DNA of 5,451 nucleotides, from assembly GCA_026987255.1 (NCBI GenBank), contig JALSNA010000041.1, forward strand, positions 1-5,451, in the 5' to 3' direction. Numbering within the stretch: the first letter of the stretch is position 1; each line of letters begins with the position of its first letter. The position numbers and the translations under genes are program-made. This document shows, piece after piece, positions 1-5,451 of this stretch. A model generated the notes under the pieces. That model made no database searches. It worked only from the letters and a program-made list of their open reading frames with translations, and had not been told where the DNA came from. The stretch is from Hyphomicrobiales bacterium. Its GTDB lineage: Bacteria > Pseudomonadota > Alphaproteobacteria > Rhizobiales > Aestuariivirgaceae.

Positions 1-1173
1 GGCGATGGCGCGGCCCTTTTGCACGATGCTTTCGATGGAGATGTTTTCATCGGCGAAAATGCGCGCCACGGCGGCCACCTCTCCGGGCCTGTCGAGCAGC
101 TCCATGGCCACGTAATAGCCGCCCTGATGGGCGCGCATGGGGGCGCGGCGGCATTCGGCCAGGCTCCGCGCCGCCAGGCCCAGGGGCGGCAGAACGATGC
201 CGCGGGCGATATCGGCAATGTCGGAGACCACGGAAGAGGCGGTGGGATGGGCTCCTGCCCCGCGCCCGGAGAGCAGGATGTCATCTGCAAAATCGCCATG
301 CACGGCGACGGCGTTGAACACCCCGCCGACCTCGGCGATGGGCGAGCCGATGGGCACCAGGGCCGGATGCACCCTTTGCTCGATGCCCTCGCCGGTATCC
401 ACCGCAACACCCAGCAGCTTGATGCGGTAGCCCAGGCCGCGGGCATAGCGGATGTCGTTCAGGGTGATGGCCCCGATGCCCTCCACGTAGACATCGGCAA
501 AGTTGATCTTCACCCCGAAGGCCAGGGATGTGAGGATGGCCAGCTTGTGGGCGGCATCGAAGCCGCCGATGTCGAAGGCCGGGTCGGCCTCGGCATAGCC
601 CAGCTCCTGGGCCTCCTTGAGGACATCGGCGAAATCGCGCTGCTCGCTTTCCATCTTGCTGAGAATGTAGTTGCAGGTGCCGTTGAGGATGCCATAGAGG
701 CGAGAGACGGCATTGCCCGCCAGGCTCTCGCGCATGGTCTTGATGATCGGGATGCCCCCGGCCACGGCGGCCTCGAAGCCGAGCGCCACGCCCGCCCTTT
801 CGGCCATTTCCGCCAATTCCGTTCCGTGATGGGCCAGAAGGGCCTTGTTGGCGGTGACCACATGCCTGCCCGCGCCCAGGGCGGCCTCCACGGCGGCCTT
901 GGCCGGGCCGTCCTCGCCGCCGATGAGCTCCACCAGCACATCGATCTTCTCATCACGGGCCATGGCCACCGGATCGTCAAACCAGCGGTAGGCGCTCATG
1001 TCGTGATCGCCGCGGCGGGCCTTGCGCGAACGGGCCGAGACGGCCACAACCTCGATGGAGCGGCCGCAGCGGGCCCGAAGGAGGCCGCCATGATCGCGCA
1101 AAAGGTCGAGAACGCCCACTCCGACGGTGCCCAGGCCGGCCAGGCCGATTTTCAAAGGTCTGCTCATGGACAT
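1..1173 (-). CDS. hom: Homoserine dehydrogenase (C-terminal end cut by window edge)
   Basis: This cytoplasmic enzyme reduces L-aspartate 4-semialdehyde to L-homoserine with NAD(P)H, the branch step towards threonine and methionine. Seen in the translation: an N-terminal nucleotide-binding fold with GLAGLGTVG at residues 10-18, the segment TANKALLAHHG, the family signature EADPAFDIGGFDAAHKL ending around K210 (D206 and K210 match the catalytic Asp/Lys pair known in the family), and near the window edge the start of an ACT-type regulatory domain (GGYYVAMELLDRPGEVA). The 391 codons present are most of the roughly 430 usual for bacterial Hom, so only about 40 residues should be missing. The start at 1173 has a GGA five bases upstream; a second in-frame ATG at 1167 is an equally reasonable start. 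It lies 28 bases behind the aminotransferase, so the two are probably co-transcribed. The ACT domain suggests threonine feedback control, by family knowledge only. Confidence 0.95.
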   Translation of the reverse strand, partial: MSMSRPLKIGLAGLGTVGVGVLDLLRDHGGLLRARCGRSIEVVAVSARSRKARRGDHDMSAYRWFDDPVAMARDEKIDVLVELIGGEDGPAKAAVEAALGAGRHVVTANKALLAHHGTELAEMAERAGVALGFEAAVAGGIPIIKTMRESLAGNAVSRLYGILNGTCNYILSKMESEQRDFADVLKEAQELGYAEADPAFDIGGFDAAHKLAILTSLAFGVKINFADVYVEGIGAITLNDIRYARGLGYRIKLLGVAVDTGEGIEQRVHPALVPIGSPIAEVGGVFNAVAVHGDFADDILLSGRGAGAHPTASSVVSDIADIARGIVLPPLGLAARSLAECRRAPMRAHQGGYYVAMELLDRPGEVAAVARIFADENISIESIVQKGRAIA

Positions 1174-1201
1174 GCGAATCCGTAAATCTGTTGCCTGCGT
1201 G

Positions 1202-2404
1202 TCATTCCTTGTCGCCCATTGTCCGGCGCTTTTCAAGAAACCTGCGCAGATTGCGCGCCGCCTGGCGGATTCGCTGCTCGTTTTCCACCAGGGCGATGCG
1301 CACGAAGCCTTCGCCCTCCTCGCCGAAGCCGACGCCGGGAGAGACGGCCACCTGCGCCTCCTGCTGCAACAATTCGGCAAAGGCCAGGGAGCCCAGGGTT
1401 TCGAAACCGCGCGGCAGCGGCGCCCAGGCGAACATGGTGGCGGGCGGCGCCGGGATGTCCCATCCCGCCTTGCCGAAGGACTCCACCAGGACATCCCGGC
1501 GCCTGCGGTAGATGGCGCGGGCCTCCTCCACGCAGTCCTGGGGGCCATTGAGGGCGGCCGTGGCGGCCACCTGGATGGGGGTGAAGGCGCCATAGTCGAG
1601 ATAGGATTTCACCCGCGCCAGGGCGGCGATGAGCCGCTCGTTGCCGACCGCAAAACCCATGCGCCAGCCGGGCATGGAATAGGTCTTGGACAGGGAGGTG
1701 AACTCCACCGCAACATCCATGGCGCCCTGCACCTGCAGGATGGAGGGCGGCGGGGCATCGGTGAAATAGATTTCCGCATAGGCCAGATCGGAGAGGATGA
1801 TCAGGTCATGGCGGCGGGCGAAGGCCACCACCTCGCGGTAGAAATCCAGGCCGGCCACATAGGCGGTGGGGTTGGAGGGATAGTTGAGCACCACGGCGAT
1901 GGGCTTGGGCACGGAATGATTCACGGCCCGGTGCAGGGCGGCGAAGAAGGCATCGCCGGGCTCGGCGGGCACCTGGCGGATGGTGCCGCCGGCCATGAGA
2001 AAGCCGAATGCATGGATGGGATAGGTGGGATTGGGGGCGAGGATGACATCGCCCGGGGCGGTGATGGCCTGGGCCATGTTGGCAAAGCCCTCCTTGGAGC
2101 CCAGGGTGGCCACCACCTGGGTGTCGGGATCGAGCTTGACGCCGAAGCGGCGGGCGTAATAGGCCGCCTGGGCGCGCCTGAGGCCAGGGATGCCGCGCGA
2201 GGCCGAATAGCGGTTGGTGCGCGGCTTGCCGACGGTCTCGATGAGCTTGGCGTTGATGTGCTCCGGGGTGGGCAGATCGGGATTGCCCATGCCCAGATCG
2301 ATGATGTCCGCCCCTTGCGCCCGCTGGCGCGCCTTGAGCCTGTTGACCTGCTCGAAGACATAGGGCGGCAGGCGCTTGATGCGGTAGAACTGTTCCTTGT
2401 CCAT
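1202..2404 (-). CDS. alaC: Class I PLP-dependent aminotransferase, AlaC/DapL-like
   Basis: This is a 400-residue cytosolic fold-type I aminotransferase. It resembles E. coli AlaC (YfdZ, glutamate-pyruvate aminotransferase) as I remember it: RIKRLPPYVF near the N-terminus, DIIDLGMGNPD at 33-43, SASRGIPGLR, GSKEG at 102-106, PNPTYPIH, and a C-terminal end of similar length. Catalytic features seen: NYPSNPTA with the PLP-contacting N178, D206 and Y209 in SDLAYAE, the Schiff-base lysine K240 in SLSKTYSMPGWRMGF, and the substrate-carboxylate arginine R369 in FVRIALVEN. The same family includes proteins annotated as LL-diaminopimelate aminotransferase, so alanine/pyruvate, aspartate-type or LL-DAP substrates cannot be separated from sequence alone. 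The ATG at 2404 was chosen because GGGA sits five bases upstream and the family's RIKRLPP motif follows directly. A GTG at 2452 would add 16 residues that do not look conserved. It is first in a probable operon with hom. Confidence 0.9.
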   Translation of the reverse strand: MDKEQFYRIKRLPPYVFEQVNRLKARQRAQGADIIDLGMGNPDLPTPEHINAKLIETVGKPRTNRYSASRGIPGLRRAQAAYYARRFGVKLDPDTQVVATLGSKEGFANMAQAITAPGDVILAPNPTYPIHAFGFLMAGGTIRQVPAEPGDAFFAALHRAVNHSVPKPIAVVLNYPSNPTAYVAGLDFYREVVAFARRHDLIILSDLAYAEIYFTDAPPPSILQVQGAMDVAVEFTSLSKTYSMPGWRMGFAVGNERLIAALARVKSYLDYGAFTPIQVAATAALNGPQDCVEEARAIYRRRRDVLVESFGKAGWDIPAPPATMFAWAPLPRGFETLGSLAFAELLQQEAQVAVSPGVGFGEEGEGFVRIALVENEQRIRQAARNLRRFLEKRRTMGDKE

Positions 2405-2599
2405 CGGTATCCCGTCCGGCTTTCTCCAAATGGTGGCGCTGTTTTCTATCACCTTGCGGCCATTGGCGCCACGGATTACGGTGCGGCAGAAAGATGTTTT
2501 CGCCCCGCCGCCTCATGATGGACAAACATGGGGGCATTTCTATATGCTGGGAATCGGGCGGATGGACGCATTTCAACACCAGCGATCAAAGAGCATTCG
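2405..2599. other. Divergent intergenic region between aminotransferase operon and secreted-protein gene
   Basis: These 195 bases separate two divergently transcribed genes and must contain both 5' control regions. On the plus strand I see one plausible promoter (2519-2548). On the minus strand I could not find a convincing -35/-10 pair; AT-rich GATAGAAAAC, read on the minus strand near 2440, is the only weak candidate. No rho-independent terminator, riboswitch-like fold or FNR palindrome was found here. Confidence 0.6.
2519..2548 (+). promoter_or_regulatory. Candidate sigma70-type promoter for the PAN-domain protein gene
   Basis: TGGACA at 2519-2524 matches the TTGACA -35 consensus in five of six bases. 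It is followed 16 to 18 bases later by TATATG (2541-2546) or TATGCT (2543-2548), each four of six against TATAAT. A start near 2555 would leave a leader of about 45 bases before the ATG at 2600. This is a pattern match in an otherwise GC-rich gap. It would probably also drive xthA. Confidence 0.4.
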
Positions 2600-3931
2600 A
2601 TGAAGAAAATCTGGCTGAGCGCCCTTTTCGCCATTCTCGCCCTGGCTCCGTCCCTTCCGGCCATGGCCGGCACCCTGGCCGATACCGATCTGCCGGGCGG
2701 GGATTACCGCAATTTTTCCCTCATCTCGCCGGTGCCCTCCTTTTGCGAGAACGTCTGCGCCCAGGACAGCCGCTGCAAGGCCTGGACCTTCTCCTGGCCG
2801 GGCAAGCGCGGCAAGCGGGCCAAGTGCTTTCTCAAGGAAAAGGTGGTCAAGAAGGCTCATGATACCTGCTGCATCTCCGGGGTGAAGGGCGGCGTTGCCC
2901 TGCCCGGCGAAAACAGGCCGGAGGGCAAACCGCAAGAGCCGGAGAAAGCGCCAACGCCACCGGCGGATAGCGCAAAGCCCGGCAAGCCGAAGCTGGAGGT
3001 GGAAAAACACCCCCTGCCGCCGGTAAAGACGCCCGAGGATGGACAGCCGCGCCAGGAGCAGCCGCCTGCTCAGCCACAGCCGCAGGAGCAGCCGCCTGCT
3101 CAGCCACAGCCGCAGCCACAGCCGCCCGCTCAGCCGCGGCAACAGGCCGAAGAGCCGCAAGATGCCCCGCCGGCGACAGAGCAGCAGGACGAAAAACGCG
3201 CCTTTTGCACCACATATGCGGAACAAGCCGTGCGCGCCTCGGAAGAAAACCGGCGGAAAAGGTGCGGCTATCGTGGCGGACGGTGGAACGCCACCTATGG
3301 CGGATATTTCAACTGGTGCATGAAGAACTCCGAGCAAGCTGCGAAAAACAATACACAAACCCGTTCCCGCCTGTTGCGCCAGTGTGCCCTGCGCCCGCCG
3401 GTCACGCTGCCGCCCGCGCAGCAGCCGCCCGCACGGCCCTATGCGGCGCCGGGCAATCTGGAATCGTGCCGCCGGTATGCCGATGTGCTGTCGGCCATGG
3501 CGCGCAGCGCCCTGCGCAACCGCTGCGGCTTCTTCGGGCCGGAGTGGACCACCGACGCAGGGCGCATCTTCGAATGGTGCCGCCGCACGCCGCTGATGGA
3601 GCGGCGCGCCATCGTCCGCCGTCACCGCGCCGCCCTGATGCGTTGCACTTCCGGGTTTCAGGCCGCTCCGCCGCCGGTGGATGCCTACCGCCCGCCACGG
3701 CCGGCGCAGGGACGCTATCTCTACAAATGGAGCAAGCTGCGCGGCCCCGGCCCGGCCTGGAGCACGCCATGGCGGCCGTCGCGCTCGGGCAAGTGCCCCC
3801 TGGTGCGCAACTGCGACTGTGGCGGCGGCAGCACCTGCCGGATGTATTCGCGCGGCGAGGCCGCCCTCATGTGGCCCAATGGCTGTTATGCGCAGCCCAT
3901 CGTCATCCTGTGCAACATACGGCGGAGATAA
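2600..3931 (+). CDS. Secreted PAN-domain protein with Pro/Gln linker and tandem four-cysteine modules, function unknown
   Basis: I do not recognise a named gene. The 443-residue product begins with a clear Sec signal peptide (MKKIW, a hydrophobic stretch, likely cleavage after ALA-type PAMA at residue 23). Residues 26-96 form a PAN/Apple-type domain (TDLPGGDYRNF, then Cys 49, 53, 59, 76, 90, 91), a fold that in other proteins binds proteins or carbohydrates. Residues 97-199 are a Lys/Glu/Pro then Pro/Gln-rich linker. Residues 203-262 and 290-349 are two homologous modules, each C-x18-C-x17-C-x21-C with shared YA, RCG and WC motifs. The tail (373-443) carries Cys 399, 405, 407, 413, 429 and 438. 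The 20 cysteines of the mature chain, an even number, suit disulfide bonding in the periplasm or outside the cell. An upstream in-frame ATG at 2528 was rejected because only the start at 2600, with AAAGAG seven bases before it, puts the signal peptide at the N-terminus. xthA follows after 4 bases. A structural or cell-envelope binding role is a guess. Confidence 0.88.
   Translation: MKKIWLSALFAILALAPSLPAMAGTLADTDLPGGDYRNFSLISPVPSFCENVCAQDSRCKAWTFSWPGKRGKRAKCFLKEKVVKKAHDTCCISGVKGGVALPGENRPEGKPQEPEKAPTPPADSAKPGKPKLEVEKHPLPPVKTPEDGQPRQEQPPAQPQPQEQPPAQPQPQPQPPAQPRQQAEEPQDAPPATEQQDEKRAFCTTYAEQAVRASEENRRKRCGYRGGRWNATYGGYFNWCMKNSEQAAKNNTQTRSRLLRQCALRPPVTLPPAQQPPARPYAAPGNLESCRRYADVLSAMARSALRNRCGFFGPEWTTDAGRIFEWCRRTPLMERRAIVRRHRAALMRCTSGFQAAPPPVDAYRPPRPAQGRYLYKWSKLRGPGPAWSTPWRPSRSGKCPLVRNCDCGGGSTCRMYSRGEAALMWPNGCYAQPIVILCNIRRR
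3053..3136 (+). repeat. In-frame 30-base tandem repeat in the Pro/Gln linker
   Basis: Two perfect 30-base copies (3053-3082 and 3083-3112) are followed by a diverged partial third copy (3113-3136). Each full copy encodes QEQPPAQPQP (residues 152-161 and 162-171), and the third reads QPQPPAQP. Since 30 is a multiple of three, gain or loss of a unit changes linker length without breaking the frame. The perfect identity of the two copies suggests recent duplication or slippage. Confidence 0.92.
3206..3646 (+). repeat. Duplicated four-cysteine protein module (two copies, diverged at DNA level)
   Basis: Copy A spans bases 3206-3385 (residues 203-262) and copy B spans 3467-3646 (residues 290-349). 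They align without a gap at a constant offset of 87 residues. I count 15 identities in 60 positions, including all four cysteines, Y and A at +3/+4, RCG, G, W, and F-x-WC. The DNA copies are diverged, so this is an old internal duplication and not a recent one. A Pro/Ala-rich spacer of 27 residues separates them. Confidence 0.85.
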
Positions 3932-3935
3932 CCCG

Positions 3936-4718
3936 ATGGAGATCGCCACCTGGAACGTCAATGGCGTGCGCGCGCGCATCGAAGCCATCACCGCCTGGCT
4001 GAAGCAGGAAAGCCCGGATGTGCTGTGCATGCAGGAGATCAAGACGGTGGACGAGACCTTCCCCCATGCCGTCTTCGAGGATCTGGGCTACAACGTGGCC
4101 ACCTTCGGCCAGAAGGGGTTCAACGGCGTGGCCATTCTCTCCAGGCGTCCGCTGGAGGATGTCAGCCGCGGCCTGCCGGGCATGGAGGACGATCCGCAGG
4201 CGCGCTACATGGAGGCGCTGGTGCCCGGCGAGACGGGCATGGTGCGGGTGGCTAGCGTTTATGCGCCCAATGGCAACCCCATCGGCACGGAGAAGTTCGA
4301 TTACAAGCTGCGCTGGATGGAGGCCTTCACGGCGCACATGAAGGAGCTTCTGAAACTGGAGGAGCCTTTCTGCGCCTGCGGCGATTTCAACATCATTCCC
4401 ACGCCACGGGATGCGCGCTTTCCCGAGCACTGGGAAGGCGATGCGCTCTATTCGCCCCAGGCGCGGGCGGCCTGGCGCAGGCTGCTCAACCTGGGATTGG
4501 TGGATGCGCTGCGCGCCTGGCGGGCGGAGGATGGTCAATATACCTTCTGGGACTACAAGGGCGGGGCCTGGCACAAGAACGACGGCATCCGCATCGATTT
4601 CGCCCTGCTCTCGCCACAGGCCGCCGACCACCTGACGGGGGCGCGCATCGACACCACGCCGCGCGGCTGGGAGAAGCCTTCCGATCATGTGCCGGTGATC
4701 ATCACCCTGGACATCTGA
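3936..4718 (+). CDS. xthA: Exodeoxyribonuclease III (AP endonuclease, XthA family)
   Basis: This cytoplasmic Mg2+-dependent base-excision-repair enzyme cleaves DNA 5' of abasic sites and removes 3' blocking groups and 3' nucleotides from duplex DNA. The 260-residue length is close to E. coli XthA (268). Catalytic motifs of the endonuclease/exonuclease/phosphatase fold are all present: N7 in ATWNVNGVRAR, E34 in CMQEIK, Y109 in VYAPNG, D150 and N152 in GDFNI, D221 in RIDF, and D250-H251 in PSDHVPV. The ATG at 3936 gives the standard N-terminus. GGAG at 3924-3927, eight bases upstream, lies in the last codons of the preceding gene, whose stop is only 4 bases away, so the two are probably transcribed together and perhaps translationally coupled. 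I see no functional link between DNA repair and the secreted protein; shared transcription may be incidental. Confidence 0.97.
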   Translation: MEIATWNVNGVRARIEAITAWLKQESPDVLCMQEIKTVDETFPHAVFEDLGYNVATFGQKGFNGVAILSRRPLEDVSRGLPGMEDDPQARYMEALVPGETGMVRVASVYAPNGNPIGTEKFDYKLRWMEAFTAHMKELLKLEEPFCACGDFNIIPTPRDARFPEHWEGDALYSPQARAAWRRLLNLGLVDALRAWRAEDGQYTFWDYKGGAWHKNDGIRIDFALLSPQAADHLTGARIDTTPRGWEKPSDHVPVIITLDI

Positions 4719-4734
4719 CGGGCCGCGGCGGCTT

Positions 4735-4748
4735 TTGACCTGGATCAT
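4735..4748 (+). promoter_or_regulatory. FNR/ANR-type binding site upstream of cytochrome c gene
   Basis: TTGACCTGGATCAT matches the FNR-family consensus TTGAT-N4-ATCAA in eight of ten defined positions: the left half-site is TTGAC and the right is ATCAT. TTGAC left halves are familiar variants in FnrL/ANR sites. The centre falls at 4741.5, which is 41.5 bases upstream of a start at 4783 predicted from the CATACT hexamer, the usual spacing for activation by FNR. This points to activation at low oxygen. A CRP/FNR relative such as a nitric-oxide-responsive Dnr-type regulator could use the same site. Confidence 0.65.
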
Positions 4749-4783
4749 TCACTCCGGCCCCGGCCCCTGCCATACTGGCGGGC
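4748..4783 (+). promoter_or_regulatory. Candidate activator-dependent promoter of the cytochrome c gene
   Basis: CATACT at 4771-4776 is a four-of-six -10 match, with TTCACT at 4748-4753 as a weak -35 element at the ideal 17-base spacing. The predicted start near 4783 gives a leader of about 15 bases. A weak -35 overlapping the end of an FNR-like site is what is expected when the activator replaces -35 recognition. Confidence 0.45.
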
Positions 4784-4790
4784 AAAGGAG
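4784..4790 (+). promoter_or_regulatory. Strong ribosome binding site of the cytochrome c gene
   Basis: AAAGGAG ends seven bases before the ATG at 4798 and is the best Shine-Dalgarno match in the window. It fixes the start codon and suggests efficient translation. Confidence 0.85.
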
Positions 4791-4797
4791 AGAGCCG

Positions 4798-5451
4798 ATG
4801 ACACATCTCAAGACGGCCCTGATGGCCGGGCTTCTTTTGCTGTTGGCGCCGATGGCCGCCGGGGCGGAAAACCCCGATGACACCGTGGGCAAGAAATGGC
4901 TGCTGTCCCTGGGCGGCAAGCTCTATGACAACCAGTGGATCATGCTCAACCAGGCCCCGCCGAAGGGCCGCAACCCGCTCTACCCGGCCGGGGCGGACGT
5001 TGCCGCGGCCAACACCTGGCGCTGCGTGTTCTGCCACGGCTGGGACTACAAGGGGCGCGAGGGACACCTGCGCACCCTTGCCAATGCGCCGCAGTTCGTC
5101 TCCCTGCGCGGCCTTCAGGGCAAGCCGCAAGAGGAGATCGCCAGCCGCATCCTGGGCAAGCCGCACGGCTGGCTGGGCAAGAGCCTGCCGCGCCCCATGC
5201 TCATGGCCCTGGCCTTCTTCATCTCGCGCGGCCAGCATGACGTGGGCAGGATCATCGATGCCAAAGGCAAGGCGCTGGGCAATCCGCTGCGCGGCAAGGA
5301 CATTTTCGAGGGCACCTGCATCTCCTGCCACCAGGCCGACGGCAAGGCCTTCATCGAGGGCGAGGATGGCGATGTCCCGGCCCTGGGCTGGGTGGCGCGC
5401 CACAGGCCGCAGCAGGCCATTCACAAGATTCGCAATGGCGTGCCGGGGGCG
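4798..5451 (+). CDS. Periplasmic di-haem c-type cytochrome (C-terminus cut by window edge)
   Basis: The 218 codons present encode an exported electron-transfer protein. A Sec signal peptide (MTHLK, Leu-rich core, cleavage probably after AAGA near residue 23) sends it to the periplasm, where c-type haems are attached. Two haem motifs are visible: CVFCH at 76-80, followed by GWDYKG, and CISCH at 174-178, followed by QADGK. Each begins a class I-like domain. In the first, M134 or M136 after SLPRP could be the distal haem ligand; the second domain runs off the edge at NGVPGA, and its Met ligand would be expected just beyond. The redox partner is unknown. Terminal-oxidase, denitrification or sulfur-oxidation chains are possible, and nothing in the window decides. 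The FNR-like site upstream argues for use under oxygen limitation. It is separated from xthA by a 79-base gap with its own promoter signals, so it is probably an independent unit. Confidence 0.9.
   Translation, partial: MTHLKTALMAGLLLLLAPMAAGAENPDDTVGKKWLLSLGGKLYDNQWIMLNQAPPKGRNPLYPAGADVAAANTWRCVFCHGWDYKGREGHLRTLANAPQFVSLRGLQGKPQEEIASRILGKPHGWLGKSLPRPMLMALAFFISRGQHDVGRIIDAKGKALGNPLRGKDIFEGTCISCHQADGKAFIEGEDGDVPALGWVARHRPQQAIHKIRNGVPGA

Larger units (their letters stand above)
4719..4797. other. Regulatory gap between xthA and cytochrome gene
   Basis: This 79-base gap holds an FNR-like palindrome, a candidate promoter and a strong ribosome binding site. A GC-rich stretch with GCCGCGGC followed by four T bases directly after the xthA stop might weakly terminate transcription, but its stem is too short to call. 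Confidence 0.55.

Noticed and set aside
19..1185. 388-codon open frame on the plus strand opposite hom
   Set aside because: It mirrors the hom frame in GC-rich DNA. The translation is Gly/His/Ala-rich without any recognisable motif, whereas the minus strand gives unmistakable homoserine dehydrogenase.
1127..2518. 463-codon open frame on the plus strand opposite the aminotransferase
   Set aside because: It is a low-complexity Gly/His-rich translation antisense to a clear PLP enzyme, a shadow of strong third-position GC bias.
2453..2518. Possible hairpin or minus-strand promoter in the divergent gap
   Set aside because: Apparent arms around CGCCACGG and CGGTGCGG are not reverse complements, and no -35/-10 pair with acceptable spacing was found on the minus strand.
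2528..2599. Upstream ATG extension of the PAN-domain protein
   Set aside because: It would place 24 non-hydrophobic residues before a well-formed signal peptide and would begin upstream of or at the predicted transcription start.
2573..4042. 489-codon open frame on the minus strand spanning the PAN-protein gene and the xthA start
   Set aside because: It is Arg/Leu/Ala-rich, crosses the boundary of two real genes, and shows no domain. The plus strand has a signal peptide, conserved cysteines and a ribosome binding site.
4719..4737. Possible rho-independent terminator after xthA (GCCGCGGC then TTTT)
   Set aside because: The palindrome could form only about three pairs with a two-base loop, too weak to call, and the T run is only four bases.

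Overview
The window is GC-rich chromosomal DNA with strong G/C preference at third codon positions. It most likely comes from an alphaproteobacterium, probably a Rhodospirillales-type organism. That placement rests on the aminotransferase-hom gene pair, a secreted PAN-domain protein of a kind I associate with alphaproteobacteria, and a periplasmic c-type cytochrome behind an FNR-like site. It is an inference without any database search. I saw no tRNA, rRNA, CRISPR array, insertion sequence or phage gene.

Left half, minus strand: an AlaC/DapL-like PLP aminotransferase (2404 down to 1202) is followed after 28 bases by homoserine dehydrogenase hom (1173 down to the window edge, 3' end missing). 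They form one likely operon for aspartate-family/alanine amino-acid metabolism. The 195-base divergent gap at 2405-2599 separates this operon from the rightward genes and holds one plausible sigma70-type promoter facing right.

Right half, plus strand: a 443-residue secreted protein of unknown function (2600-3931) carries a signal peptide, a PAN/Apple-type domain, a Pro/Gln-rich linker with a perfect 30-base tandem repeat, two copies of a four-cysteine module with identical spacing, and a six-cysteine tail. It is followed 4 bases later by xthA, exonuclease III (3936-4718), whose ribosome binding site lies inside the end of the upstream gene. After a 79-base gap comes a di-haem c-type cytochrome (4798 to the right edge, 3' end missing).

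The xthA-cytochrome gap contains a near-consensus FNR/ANR-type palindrome whose centre is 41.5 bases upstream of the start site predicted from a CATACT -10 box. This is the classical geometry of an oxygen-controlled activated promoter, so the cytochrome is probably induced at low oxygen. The two most notable items are this promoter and the duplicated Cys module in the secreted protein. Everything else is ordinary housekeeping metabolism and DNA repair.
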